From: an uncultured Blautia sp.
GTDB lineage: Bacteria > Bacillota > Clostridia > Lachnospirales > Lachnospiraceae
DNA length: 62,963 nucleotides
Assembly: GCA_958367245.1 (NCBI GenBank)
Contig: CATXEA010000020.1
Location: forward strand, 1 to 62,963
Direction: 5' to 3'
Shown here: positions 16,494-24,651 of the stretch, piece after piece
Numbering within the stretch: position 1 is the first letter of the stretch
Layout of the letters: every line of letters starts with the position of its first letter
The notes under the pieces: model-generated
Seen by the model: the letters and a program-made list of their open reading frames with translations, nothing else
What the model was told of the DNA's origin: nothing
The model's database searches: none
Position numbers and translations under genes: made by a program

Positions 16494-17318
16494 ATGGCAA
16501 AAAAGACGGGAAAAAAGAACAGAGCAGGCGATATTTTGCTCACTGTGATTCTGGTGGCTGCAATTGGTGTGTTTATTTATGCTGCCTATAACCTGTATCA
16601 TATCTATACAGAATACAAGAAGGGAACGGATGAGTACAACCAGATTGCGCAGATGGCGGTGACAGAGCGGGATCCGGACGCGCCGGATAAAGAAGGCGTG
16701 GACATGGTAGAGGGAGAAAGCCTGAAAGCGCCTATGGATATAGACTTTGCGTCTTTAAAGAGCGTCAATGAGGATGTTATAGGATGGATTTATGTGGAGG
16801 CTCTGCCGGATATTAATTATCCGATTGTACAGGGGGAGGACAATGACACCTACCTTCATATGACGTACGAGGGCAATTACAATTTTGCCGGAACTATTTT
16901 TATGGATTATGAGAATAAAGACGACTTCAGTGACTGCAACACTCTGGTTTACGGACATAACATGAAGAACGGCTCCATGTTTGCCCAGCTTAAGAATTTT
17001 TCCAAAAACGATGAGACTTATAAAAAGAGTAAATATTTCTGGATTTTTACTCCGGAGAAAAATTACCGCTATGAAATTATTTCCGCATATACGACAGGGG
17101 CGTCCAGCGATACCTATACCCTGTTTAAAGGTCCGGGACAGGAATTTCACGAATATCTGGAAAAAATCGTCGGATATTCGGATATTAAAACAGGTGCGAA
17201 GGATATGAATATTCAGGATAAGATTGTTACGCTTTCCACCTGTACAGGAAATGAAGCGACACGCTATGTAGTGCAGGGACTCAGAGTGGATGAGGTCGAT
17301 GTAAGAAAGACAAACTGA
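16494..17318 (+). CDS. srtB: class B sortase
   Basis: 274 aa from the ATG at 16494 (AAGGAGG upstream; an ATG two codons earlier lies too close to it). A membrane anchor at about residues 13-33 is followed by the sortase barrel. The catalytic residues are His155 in VYGHNM, Cys250 in TLSTCTGN and Arg257 in TRYVVQGL, the Cys motif STCTG being typical of class B. These transpeptidases attach proteins with NPxTN- or related sorting signals to peptidoglycan. No substrate with such a signal and no pilin is encoded within the window, so it must act on proteins coded elsewhere. It is followed 24 nt later by the sirtuin gene. Confidence 0.93.
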   Translation: MAKKTGKKNRAGDILLTVILVAAIGVFIYAAYNLYHIYTEYKKGTDEYNQIAQMAVTERDPDAPDKEGVDMVEGESLKAPMDIDFASLKSVNEDVIGWIYVEALPDINYPIVQGEDNDTYLHMTYEGNYNFAGTIFMDYENKDDFSDCNTLVYGHNMKNGSMFAQLKNFSKNDETYKKSKYFWIFTPEKNYRYEIISAYTTGASSDTYTLFKGPGQEFHEYLEKIVGYSDIKTGAKDMNIQDKIVTLSTCTGNEATRYVVQGLRVDEVDVRKTN

Positions 17319-17342
17319 TGGAAATAAGAGGGAGGTTTTTAC

Positions 17343-18083
17343 ATGGAAAAGGAAATCGAGAGACTTCAGGAACTGATTGACAAGTATGACAATATCGTAT
17401 TCTTTGGAGGGGCAGGTGTGTCTACAGAGAGCGGAATTCCGGATTTTCGCAGTGTGGACGGACTTTACAATCAGAAATATGATTATCCTCCGGAAACCAT
17501 TTTAAGCCATACCTTTTTTATGAGAAATCCGGAGGAGTTTTATAAATTTTATCAGGACAAAATGCTCTGTGATACTGCGAAACCAAATGCCGCGCATCTG
17601 AAGCTGGCAGAGCTGGAGCGGGCAGGGAAACTTCGTGCAGTTATTACACAGAATATAGATAACCTTCACCAGATGGCAGGAAGCAGGAGAGTTCTGGAGC
17701 TTCACGGAAGCGTCCACAGAAATTACTGTATGAAGTGCGGGAAATTCTATGACTTTTCTTATATGAAGGCTGCATCAGGCGTTCCGCGCTGTGAATGCGG
17801 AGGCATCATTAAGCCGGATGTGGTACTTTATGAGGAAGGTCTTGACAATGATACAATTAATCAGTCTGTCCGCGCAATTTCTCAGGCGCAGGTACTGATT
17901 ATCGGAGGCACTTCTCTGGCTGTGTATCCGGCAGCAGGACTGATAGACTATTTTCAGGGAGAGCATCTGGTTGTGATTAATAAATCTCCCACACCGAGAG
18001 ACAGGTATGCGAACCTGATGATTCAGGAACCTATCGGTCAGGTATTTTCAAAGATTGTGATAAGAGAAACGAAAGGAATTTAA
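17343..18083 (+). CDS. cobB: NAD-dependent protein deacylase (sirtuin)
   Basis: 246 aa, single Sir2 domain. Motifs: NAD loop GGAGVSTESGIPDFRS, TQNIDNLHQMAG with the Asn/Asp of the active site, and LHGSVHRNYC with the catalytic histidine. Two Zn pairs follow: CMKCG and CECGG. The substrate pocket has DVVLYEEGL. It removes acetyl or other acyl groups from lysine using NAD+, and releases nicotinamide and O-acyl-ADP-ribose. The absence of the Tyr/Arg pair of desuccinylases could not be checked with certainty. GGGAGG lies before the ATG. It runs directly into the DUF951 gene, 3 nt apart. Confidence 0.95.
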   Translation: MEKEIERLQELIDKYDNIVFFGGAGVSTESGIPDFRSVDGLYNQKYDYPPETILSHTFFMRNPEEFYKFYQDKMLCDTAKPNAAHLKLAELERAGKLRAVITQNIDNLHQMAGSRRVLELHGSVHRNYCMKCGKFYDFSYMKAASGVPRCECGGIIKPDVVLYEEGLDNDTINQSVRAISQAQVLIIGGTSLAVYPAAGLIDYFQGEHLVVINKSPTPRDRYANLMIQEPIGQVFSKIVIRETKGI

Positions 18084-18086
18084 TTT

Positions 18087-18272
18087 ATGGGATTCGTCTA
18101 TGAGGTAGGGGATATCGTAACTTTAAAGAAAGGCCATCCCTGCGGCAGTAAGGACTGGGAAATCCTCCGTGTAGGCGCGGATTTTCGCCTGAAATGTATG
18201 GGCTGCGGCCATCAGATTATGGTTCCCCGTAAAATGGTGGAGAAAAATACGAAAAATCTAATAAAAAAGTAA
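18087..18272 (+). CDS. DUF951 small protein
   Basis: 61 aa. The family pattern is complete: VGDIVTLKKGHPCGSKDWEILRVGADFRLKCMGCGHQIMVPR. Three cysteines (CG...CMGC) suggest a small SH3-like fold with a possible metal site. DUF951 is widespread in Firmicutes close to rpsF, as here, but its function is unknown. The ATG is 3 nt after the sirtuin stop. No separate promoter is visible before it. Confidence 0.9.
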   Translation: MGFVYEVGDIVTLKKGHPCGSKDWEILRVGADFRLKCMGCGHQIMVPRKMVEKNTKNLIKK

Positions 18273-18280
18273 AATAATGC

Positions 18281-18309
18281 TTTACAGTACAGGAAATCTA
18301 TGTTAGAAT
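18281..18309 (+). promoter_or_regulatory. promoter of the rpsF-ssb-rpsR operon
   Basis: TTTACA (18281-18286), 17-bp spacer, TAGAAT (18304-18309). A leader of about 70 nt follows. It contains a small hairpin, GCTCTTTG / CAAAGGGC (about 18339-18358), just before the ribosome-binding site; an S6:S18-binding leader is expected in this position, but I cannot confirm its conserved CCG motif. Confidence 0.7.
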
Positions 18310-18385
18310 CAGAAATCGTGATATATTTCATATCCTTGCTCTTTGACAGACAAAGGGCCAAAAGACCATAAGGAGGTAGAATAGC

Positions 18386-18673
18386 ATGAATAAGTACGAG
18401 TTAGCATTAGTTGTGAGTGCTAAAGTTGAAGACGAAGTACGTGACGCAGTTGTTGAGAAAGCAAAAGGATACGTTACACGTTTCGGCGGCACAATCACAG
18501 AAGTTGAAGAATGGGGTAAGAAGAAATTAGCTTACGAAATTCAGAAAATGCATGAAGGCTTCTACTATTTCATTCAGTTTGAAGCAGACGCACAGTGTCC
18601 GGCAGAGCTGGAGAAACGTGTACGCATCATGGATAACGTATTAAGATACTTAGTTGTCAGAAAAGACGCTTAA
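18386..18673 (+). CDS. rpsF: 30S ribosomal protein S6
   Basis: 95 aa, full length for bacterial S6. YELALVVSAKVEDEVRDAVVEKAKGYVTRFGGTITEVEEWGKKKLAYEIQKMHEGFYYFIQFEA matches the ferredoxin-like S6 fold, with the conserved WGKKKLAYEI segment. It binds S18 and 16S rRNA in the central platform of the 30S subunit. Strong AAGGAGG. First gene of rpsF-ssb-rpsR, the standard Firmicute order. Confidence 0.98.
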   Translation: MNKYELALVVSAKVEDEVRDAVVEKAKGYVTRFGGTITEVEEWGKKKLAYEIQKMHEGFYYFIQFEADAQCPAELEKRVRIMDNVLRYLVVRKDA

Positions 18674-18746
18674 TCTTTATACTGAGAATTCAGAAAGCAC
18701 CATTAAGAAACCCGTTCAGGCATTTTGAGAAAATGAGGTACTGATT

Positions 18747-19202
18747 ATGAACAAAGTCATTTTAATGGGACGCTTAACAAGAGATCCTGAGGTGAGATAT
18801 TCCGCAGGAGAGAACGCATTGGCAATCGCCAGATTTACTCTGGCAGTAGACAGAAGATTCCGCCGTGACGGAGAGGCGACAGCAGATTTCATCAACTGTG
18901 TGTCCTTCGGACGAAGCGCAGAATTCGCAGAGAAATACTTCCGTCAGGGACTGAAAGTAGTCGTTTCCGGAAGAATCCAGACAGGCAGCTACACCAACCG
19001 TGACGGCCAGAAGGTCTATACGACAGAGGTTGTAGTAGAGGAACAGGAATTCGCAGAGAGCAAGGCTGCAAGTGATAACTATACAGCGTCTCATCCGCGT
19101 ACCAGCGCTCCGGCGCCATCTATGCCGAGTCCTGCAGCAGCCAGTGCAGACGGCTTCATGAATATTCCGGACGGAATTGACGAGGAGCTTCCGTTTATCT
19201 AA
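18747..19202 (+). CDS. ssb: single-stranded DNA-binding protein
   Basis: 151 aa. OB-fold domain at residues 1-105 (MNKVILMGRLTRDPEVRY, FINCVSFGRSAEFAEKYFRQGLKVVVSGRIQTGSYTNRDGQKVYTTEVVVEEQEF), then a Ser/Pro/Ala-rich linker and the acidic C-terminal tip IDEELPFI, which recruits replication and repair proteins. It coats single-stranded DNA in replication and recombination. It sits between rpsF and rpsR in one operon. Confidence 0.98.
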   Translation: MNKVILMGRLTRDPEVRYSAGENALAIARFTLAVDRRFRRDGEATADFINCVSFGRSAEFAEKYFRQGLKVVVSGRIQTGSYTNRDGQKVYTTEVVVEEQEFAESKAASDNYTASHPRTSAPAPSMPSPAAASADGFMNIPDGIDEELPFI

Positions 19203-19258
19203 ACTTTTGACGAAGATAAACATTCAAACTGAAATATAAGAATAGGAGGAAAGCAATC

Positions 19259-19522
19259 ATGGCTTACAATAGAGGCGAAAGACCAGACTCTCCAATGAAG
19301 AGAAGAGGCGGCCGCAGACGCAAAAAAGTTTGCGTTTTCTGTGGTAAAGAAAACAACGAAATCGACTACAAGGATGTAGCTAAATTAAGAAAATATGTTT
19401 CTGAAAGAGGTAAAATCCTTCCAAGAAGAATCACAGGAAACTGTGCAAAACATCAGAGAGCTCTGACAGTTGCTATCAAGAGAGCACGCCACATGGCTCT
19501 GATGCCATACATTCAGGACTAA
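19259..19522 (+). CDS. rpsR: 30S ribosomal protein S18
   Basis: 87 aa. The core is DYKDVAKLRKYVSERGKILPRRITGNCAKHQRALTVAIKRARHMALMPY. The N-terminal part is basic and keeps CVFCGK plus a later Cys and His, the zinc-binding (C+) form of S18. Strong AGGAGG at 19244. Last gene of the operon; a hairpin terminator follows at once (19531-19556). Confidence 0.98.
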   Translation: MAYNRGERPDSPMKRRGGRRRKKVCVFCGKENNEIDYKDVAKLRKYVSERGKILPRRITGNCAKHQRALTVAIKRARHMALMPYIQD

Positions 19523-19530
19523 TGTCAATT

Positions 19531-19562
19531 TACCGTCATCTGCAAAGATGGCGGTATCTTTT
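19531..19562 (+). terminator. terminator of the rpsF operon
   Basis: TACCGTCATC (19531-19540) / GATGGCGGTA (19547-19556) with loop TGCAAA, then TC and a T run. Confidence 0.92.
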
Positions 19563-19588
19563 TTTAAAATTACTTTTTCTTTACTCTA

Positions 19589-19617
19589 TGGTCAAATCAG
19601 GGGGAATCTGTTATAAT
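19589..19617 (+). promoter_or_regulatory. promoter of gdpP and its leader
   Basis: Perfect -10 TATAAT (19612-19617) with a weaker -35 TGGTCA (19589-19594) at 17 bp. The roughly 100-nt leader has a small perfect hairpin CGTTC-CT-GAACG (19677-19688); I do not recognise a riboswitch. Confidence 0.55.
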
Positions 19618-19724
19618 AAGGGATAAGGATTGTCAAAATGTACCGGGCTTGAAAAGATACGGCACGGAAGCAGCGGCGTTCCTGAACGATAACTGTCAAA
19701 TGAGTAAAGAACGGAAAGAAAAGT

Positions 19725-21764
19725 ATGAATGATAAAGTGAAATTAAAAGGGCATATCAGATGGCTTACGCGCTGGCCGTTTTATCTGTCGGTGTTGCTGG
19801 TTATAGTAAATGTGATGATTTACCCGATCAGTGTAAAGGCAGGGCTGCTTGTATCTGCCGGACTTCTTCTCTATATCGGGATATCGGCTGGCTTTTATGT
19901 GTGGAATAAGCCCCGTATAATGAATGAACTGCTCGCTTTTGCAAACCAGTACGACACGCTGGAGAAGAGGATTATTGAAGAGCTTGCCATTCCCTATGCG
20001 ATTATGGATACCAGCGGTAAAATGATCTGGTCAAACAGGATTTTTGCCAGCCTGACAGGCAAGGATCAGTTCTACAAAAAGAATATCAGTACCGTTTTTC
20101 CGGATATCACAGCGGATAAGCTTCCCACATCGGGAGAGAAAAGCAGTACGGAAGTCAGCGCCAGATTTAATGACAGGATTTACCGGATTTCCATGCAGAA
20201 AGTAGCTCTTGGAGAACTGGTGAGCAGCAGTGATATGCTGAAAATTGAGAACAGCAATATGAGCCTCATTGCCATGTATCTTTACGATGATACAGAATTA
20301 AAAGAATATATCCAGAAAAATGAGGATAATAAGATTGTTGTTGCCCTTGCTTATCTCGATAATTATGAGGAAGCGCTGGAAACGGTAGAAGATGTGCGTC
20401 GTTCCCTGCTTATCGCTCTTATAGACCGTAAGATTACCAAATATTTTTCCAATTTCGACGGTCTTGTTAAGAAACTGGAGAAAGATAAATATTTCCTGAT
20501 TATGCGGCAGAGCTCTCTGGAGGCGCTGAAAGAGCAGCGTTTCCACATTCTTGATGAAGTCAAGACAGTTAATATCGGAAATGAAAATGCAGTTACGTTA
20601 AGTATCGGTATCGGAATCAATGCAGGCACGTATCTGCAGTCTTACGAATACGCCCGTATTGCTATTGAGATGGCTCTTGGCCGCGGCGGCGATCAGGTAG
20701 TTATCAAGAACGGCAATAATATTACCTATTTCGGCGGAAAAGCCCAGCAGATGGAAAAGACGACCCGTGTAAAGGCAAGGGTTAAAGCTCAGGCGCTCAA
20801 AGAGTTTATGAGTACCAAGGACCGTGTAGTTGTCATGGGACATAAAATTACAGATGTGGATGCTCTGGGAGCGGCTATTGGTATTTACCGCGCAGGCAAG
20901 ACTCTGGGTAAGCCTGTTCATATTGTAGTGAATGACCCGACGACCTCCATCCGCCCTCTTATGGCGGGCTATATGGGAAATCCGGATTATGAGCCGTCCA
21001 TGTTCGTAGACAGCGAGCAGGCGCGTAATCTGGTGGATAACAATACAGTTGTGGTTGTTGTTGATACCAATAAACCAAGCTATACAGAATGTCAGAATCT
21101 TCTGTACCTTACCAGAACAATTGTAGTTCTTGACCATCACAGAAGAGGAAATGAAGTCATTGATAATGCAGTGCTTTCCTATGTGGAGCCGTATGCATCC
21201 TCTACCTGTGAGATGGTAGCGGAAATTCTTCAGTATTTCTCTGATGACCTGAGGCTCAGAAATATAGAGGCAGACTGTATATATGCAGGTATTATGATTG
21301 ACACGAATAACTTTACCACAAGGGCGGGTGTGCGTACCTTTGAGGCGGCTGCTTTCCTGAGAAGGAGCGGTGCAGATGTGACCCGTGTGCGTAAGATGCT
21401 TCGTGATAATATTGATTCCTATAAAGCAAGGGCGGAAGCTGTGCGTACAGCGGAAATTTACAATGATTATTTCGCTATAGCCAGATGCCCGAGTGAAGGT
21501 CTGGAAAGCCCGACAGTGGTGGGAGCGCAGGCTGCCAATGAACTTCTGAATATCGCAGGAGTAAAAGCATCCTTTGTGCTTACCGAGTATAACAATGAGG
21601 TTTATATCAGCGCCAGAGCCATTGACGAGATTAATGTTCAGGTGATGATGGAGCGTATGGGCGGAGGCGGTCATATGAATATCGCAGGCGCTCAGGTGAA
21701 GGCTCCGGTGGATGAGACAGAAAAAATGTTAAAAGAGGTCATTGACCAGTTTAATGAAAATTAA
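19725..21764 (+). CDS. gdpP: cyclic-di-AMP phosphodiesterase GdpP
   Basis: 679 aa, the usual size. Order: two N-terminal membrane helices (about residues 15-65), a PAS-like domain (about 85-150), a degenerate GGDEF domain (about 190-315, with no intact GGDEF), then the DHH domain from about residue 365 (VMGHKITDVDALGAAIG, VVVDTNKPSY, VVLDHHRRGN). The DHHA1 domain at the C terminus ends in MERMGGGGHMNIAGAQ. It hydrolyses c-di-AMP to pApA and so controls potassium and cell-wall homeostasis. It lies upstream of rplI and dnaB, the same order as yybT-rplI-dnaC in Bacillus. Confidence 0.96.
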   Translation: MNDKVKLKGHIRWLTRWPFYLSVLLVIVNVMIYPISVKAGLLVSAGLLLYIGISAGFYVWNKPRIMNELLAFANQYDTLEKRIIEELAIPYAIMDTSGKMIWSNRIFASLTGKDQFYKKNISTVFPDITADKLPTSGEKSSTEVSARFNDRIYRISMQKVALGELVSSSDMLKIENSNMSLIAMYLYDDTELKEYIQKNEDNKIVVALAYLDNYEEALETVEDVRRSLLIALIDRKITKYFSNFDGLVKKLEKDKYFLIMRQSSLEALKEQRFHILDEVKTVNIGNENAVTLSIGIGINAGTYLQSYEYARIAIEMALGRGGDQVVIKNGNNITYFGGKAQQMEKTTRVKARVKAQALKEFMSTKDRVVVMGHKITDVDALGAAIGIYRAGKTLGKPVHIVVNDPTTSIRPLMAGYMGNPDYEPSMFVDSEQARNLVDNNTVVVVVDTNKPSYTECQNLLYLTRTIVVLDHHRRGNEVIDNAVLSYVEPYASSTCEMVAEILQYFSDDLRLRNIEADCIYAGIMIDTNNFTTRAGVRTFEAAAFLRRSGADVTRVRKMLRDNIDSYKARAEAVRTAEIYNDYFAIARCPSEGLESPTVVGAQAANELLNIAGVKASFVLTEYNNEVYISARAIDEINVQVMMERMGGGGHMNIAGAQVKAPVDETEKMLKEVIDQFNEN

Positions 21765-21825
21765 GCTGCCGTTCATATGCGGCAGCGACAAGGTTAACCG
21801 GATTTCCCCTGTTTTAAGGGGAAAT
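21765..21825 (+). promoter_or_regulatory. two hairpins between gdpP and rplI
   Basis: GCTGCCG (21765-21771) / CGGCAGC (21780-21786), then ATTTCCCC (21802-21809) / GGGGAAAT (21818-21825) followed by TCTTTA. Neither has a proper T run. They may be a partial terminator or an autoregulatory leader site for L9; undecided. Confidence 0.45.
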
Positions 21826-21864
21826 TCTTTATACACAAAAATGGACAATCAGGAGGAGACCAAA

Positions 21865-22314
21865 ATGAAAGTTATTTTACTTGAAGATGTAAAGTCCCTT
21901 GGAAAAAAGGGCGAGATTGTAAATGTCAGCGACGGTTATGCCAGAAATATGATTTTACCTAAGAAACTGGGTCTGGAGGCAACACCTAAGAACTTAAATG
22001 ACCTGAAGCTTCAGAAAGCGAACGAAGAGAAAGTAGCTCAGGAAAATCTGGAGGCTGCACAGGCGTTTGCCAAAGAGCTTGAGACAAAAGAAATTATCCT
22101 GACTCTGAAGGTGGGAGAGGGCGGAAGAACCTTTGGTTCCGTTTCCACAAAGGAAATCTCAGAGGCAGCGAAGAAGCAGCTTAATCTGGAACTGGATAAA
22201 AAGAAACTTCAGCTTCCGAATCCAATCAGAAATCTGGGAGTAACACAGGTTCCTGTACGCCTTCATCCGAAAGTAACAGGAAGCCTGAAAGTATGGGTGA
22301 AAGAAGCTCAGTAA
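21865..22314 (+). CDS. rplI: 50S ribosomal protein L9
   Basis: 149 aa from the ATG at 21865, with AGGAGG 8 nt upstream; the open frame reaches further back but overlaps gdpP and hairpins. The L9 N-terminal signature is complete: MKVILLEDVKSLGKKGEIVNVSDGYARNMILPKKLG. A long connecting helix and the C-terminal domain follow (KVGEGGRTFGSVSTKEI). It binds 23S rRNA at the base of the L1 stalk. dnaB follows 16 nt later. Confidence 0.98.
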   Translation: MKVILLEDVKSLGKKGEIVNVSDGYARNMILPKKLGLEATPKNLNDLKLQKANEEKVAQENLEAAQAFAKELETKEIILTLKVGEGGRTFGSVSTKEISEAAKKQLNLELDKKKLQLPNPIRNLGVTQVPVRLHPKVTGSLKVWVKEAQ

Positions 22315-22330
22315 ATTCCGGAGGTACGAA

Positions 22331-23659
22331 ATGGAAGAAGCGCTGATTAAAAGAATCCTTCCTCACAGCATTGAAGCGGAACAGTCAGTTATCGGTTCTA
22401 TGATTCTGGACAGAGATGCAATCCTTGTGGCATCGGAAATTCTTACCAGCGATGATTTTTACCAGAAACAGTATGGAATCATTTTTGATGCAATGGTGGA
22501 GCTGTGCAATGAAGGCAAGCCTGTAGATTTAGTGACTCTGCAGAACCGTCTGAAAGAGAAAGAACTTCCGCCGGATATCAGCAGTATGGAGTATGTCCGG
22601 GATTTGATTTCGGCTGTCCCGACTTCCGCAAATGTAAAATATTATGCAAACATTGTCAGTGAGAAGGCAGTTCTGCGCCGCCTGATCAAGACAAATGAAG
22701 AAATAGCCAACAACTGCTATCTGGAAAAAGAAAGCACCCAGATGATTTTGGAAGAGGCTGAAAAAAAGCTGTTTAATATTTTGCAGCGAAGAAATTCAGA
22801 GGAGTACGTACCTATTCAGCAGGTCGTTTTAAACGCTATCAATAATATTGAAAAGGCGTCCAAACTGAAAGGCTCTGTCACAGGGATTCCCACAGGATTT
22901 GTGGATCTGGACTACAAGACTTCAGGTATGCACCCTTCAGATCTGGTGCTTATAGCAGCCCGACCCTCTATGGGAAAAACAGCCTTTGTTCTGAATATTG
23001 CCCAGTATATGGCGTTCAGGAAAGATGTAACAGTAGCGATATTCAGTCTGGAAATGTCAAAGGAACAGCTTGTGAACCGACTTCTTGCTATGGAGTCCCA
23101 TGTGGATTCCCAGAATATGCGTACCGGTAATCTGAAAGACGAGGACTGGACGAAGCTGGTGGAAGGGGCGGATATCATCGGTCGTTCCAATCTGATCATT
23201 GACGATACCCCGGGTATTTCCATCAGTGAAATGCGCTCCAAGTGCAGGAAGTATAAGCTGGAGCATAATCTTGGTATTGTTATGATTGACTACCTGCAGT
23301 TGATGAGCGGCAGTGGGAAAAGTGATTCAAGACAGCAGGAAATCTCTGATATTTCCCGTTCTCTTAAAGCTCTTGCAAGGGAGCTTGGAGTTCCGGTTAT
23401 TGCTCTGTCCCAGTTAAGCCGTGCGGTGGAGCAGCGTCCTGACCACAGACCCATGCTTTCCGACCTTCGAGAATCGGGAGCTATTGAGCAGGATGCGGAT
23501 GTGGTAATGTTTATCTACCGCGATGACTATTATCATAAGGATACAGAAAAAAAGGATATAGCGGAAATTATCATAGCCAAACAGAGAAACGGCCCGATTG
23601 GTACTGTGGAGCTGGTATGGCTGCCGAGATATACGCAGTTTGTAAATATGAAGAAATAA
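22331..23659 (+). CDS. dnaB: replicative DNA helicase DnaB
   Basis: 442 aa. N-terminal domain (LPHSIEAEQSVIGSMILDRD), then a RecA-like motor: Walker A AARPSMGKTAFVLNIA, H1a IFSLEMSKEQL, Walker B LGIVMIDYLQLMSG, H3 VPVIALSQLSRAVEQR, and arginine-finger region SDLRESGAIEQDADVVMFIYRD. It unwinds the duplex at the replication fork as a hexamer. No intein is present. Called dnaC in Bacillus. Confidence 0.98.
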   Translation: MEEALIKRILPHSIEAEQSVIGSMILDRDAILVASEILTSDDFYQKQYGIIFDAMVELCNEGKPVDLVTLQNRLKEKELPPDISSMEYVRDLISAVPTSANVKYYANIVSEKAVLRRLIKTNEEIANNCYLEKESTQMILEEAEKKLFNILQRRNSEEYVPIQQVVLNAINNIEKASKLKGSVTGIPTGFVDLDYKTSGMHPSDLVLIAARPSMGKTAFVLNIAQYMAFRKDVTVAIFSLEMSKEQLVNRLLAMESHVDSQNMRTGNLKDEDWTKLVEGADIIGRSNLIIDDTPGISISEMRSKCRKYKLEHNLGIVMIDYLQLMSGSGKSDSRQQEISDISRSLKALARELGVPVIALSQLSRAVEQRPDHRPMLSDLRESGAIEQDADVVMFIYRDDYYHKDTEKKDIAEIIIAKQRNGPIGTVELVWLPRYTQFVNMKK

Positions 23660-23679
23660 GAATAAACAGGGAATTTGAG

Positions 23680-23714
23680 AGAAGTTGATGTCGTGTTATG
23701 TCAACTTCTTTTTC
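23680..23714 (+). terminator. terminator after dnaB
   Basis: AGAAGTTGA (23680-23688) / TCAACTTCT (23701-23709) followed by a T-rich run. Confidence 0.8.
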
Positions 23715-23765
23715 TTGCTTTTTTTGTTCTTCGATTTTATAATAAACATGATAAGGAGGGGTGGT

Positions 23766-24251
23766 ATGGATAAACGATATACAGTTACCCAGGCGTCCGA
23801 AATATTGAAAGTGAAGTCCTATGTCCTCAGATACTGGGAGGAGGAACTGGAGCTTCGTATCTGCAGAAATGAACAGGGACACCGCTACTACACCGACTAT
23901 GATATCAGGCTTTTTGCCAACATTAAAGAACTGAAGAACAGAGGGCTGCAGCTTCGCGCCATTAAAGAACTGATTCCCCGGATTTCCCGTACAGCGCCGG
24001 GAAGCTCAGAGAGTAAGATTCGGCTTCTTCCGGGAGTTTCCCAGACAGTGGAGGAGCCTGAGCTTGACCCGGATGAATGCAGGATGCTGGAATTTCAGCA
24101 GATTCTGGAACGGCTTATTGCTCAGGAAATCCAGATGAAGCGGGAGGGGGAGATGCGCTGCAGAGATTTGGATGCAGCCATAAGAAGACAGCAGCTTGCG
24201 CGCCGGGAGGCAGCCGCAGCAGCAGGAACAAAAAAGAGCCGCTCCCGATAA
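23766..24251 (+). CDS. MerR-type helix-turn-helix protein
   Basis: 161 aa from the ATG at 23766, with AAGGAGGGG upstream; the open frame before it is a T-rich non-coding stretch. The N-terminal 70 residues are a MerR winged helix (YTVTQASEILKVKSYVLRYWEEEL, then GHRYYTDYDIRLFANIKELKNRGLQLRAIKELI). The C-terminal part is helical and rich in Arg, Gln and Ala, with no effector-binding motif or metal-binding Cys. It may be a DNA-binding or chromosome-organising protein (RacA has a similar HTH) rather than a ligand sensor. The last codons lie inside a terminator hairpin. Confidence 0.8.
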   Translation: MDKRYTVTQASEILKVKSYVLRYWEEELELRICRNEQGHRYYTDYDIRLFANIKELKNRGLQLRAIKELIPRISRTAPGSSESKIRLLPGVSQTVEEPELDPDECRMLEFQQILERLIAQEIQMKREGEMRCRDLDAAIRRQQLARREAAAAAGTKKSRSR

Positions 24252-24265
24252 AGGGAGCGGCTCTT
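24234..24265. terminator. bidirectional terminator between MerR-type and ferredoxin genes
   Basis: Perfect 13-bp inverted repeat AAGAGCCGCTCCC (24234-24246) / GGGAGCGGCTCTT (24253-24265). It covers the stop codon of the plus-strand gene and lies 18 nt past the stop of the minus-strand ferredoxin. Confidence 0.75.
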
Positions 24266-24283
24266 GGGTGTATGTCAGGTGAA

Positions 24284-24457
24284 TTATTCTCCTGCTACGA
24301 TAGCTTCTGTTGGGCAAACCTCTGCGCAAGTTCCGCAGTCTACGCAAGCGTCAGCGTCGATTACGTAATGCTCATCGCCCTGAGAAATAGCTTCGTTTGG
24401 GCACTCGCTTTCGCAAGTTCCACAGCTTACACATTCGTCAGTAATTACATATGCCAT
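24284..24457 (-). CDS. 2[4Fe-4S] ferredoxin
   Basis: 57 aa, too short for a 60-residue cutoff but clear. The protein starts MAYVITDECVSCGTCESECP and carries two C-x2-C-x2-C-x3-C-P cluster motifs: Cys9/12/15/19 and Cys38/41/44/48. It is the low-potential electron carrier of clostridial metabolism (for example pyruvate:ferredoxin oxidoreductase and hydrogenase). The ATG at 24457 has GGAGG 8 nt upstream. A promoter lies at 24508-24536 and the terminator at 24234-24265, so it is a single-gene unit. Codon use looks that of a highly expressed gene. Confidence 0.97.
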   Translation of the reverse strand: MAYVITDECVSCGTCESECPNEAISQGDEHYVIDADACVDCGTCAEVCPTEAIVAGE

Positions 24458-24507
24458 AGTTATATCCTCCTTTTAATCTTTCGTTCCCACGTCGGGAATC
24501 TAACCCT

Positions 24508-24536
24508 ATTCTAATATATATATCAAAGGATTACAA
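24508..24536 (-). promoter_or_regulatory. promoter of the ferredoxin gene
   Basis: On the minus strand, -35 TTGTAA (24536-24531) and -10 TAGAAT (24513-24508) with a 17-bp spacer. Confidence 0.65.
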
Positions 24537-24565
24537 GTATTAATTTCAACACAAAAAACAAAAGG

Positions 24566-24594
24566 TTGCCTGTGGAGGTTTTTGGGGGTATAAT
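24566..24594 (+). promoter_or_regulatory. promoter of the DUF1858 gene
   Basis: TTGCCT (24566-24571), 17-bp spacer, TATAAT (24589-24594). An imperfect hairpin GTGGGAC / GTCTGCCAC follows in the leader. Confidence 0.78.
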
Positions 24595-24651
24595 AACAAC
24601 AGTGGGACGAGATGTCTGCCACAGTGAAAATATAAAGGAGGAAAACCTACT

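Noticed and set aside
19640..19690. SRP-like CGGAAGCAGC in the gdpP leader
   Set aside because: Only a short partial match; the helix-8 loop and the pairing arm are missing.
20598..21674. 358-codon minus-strand frame opposite gdpP
   Set aside because: Antisense of the DHH/DHHA1 part of gdpP; not supported by any motif.
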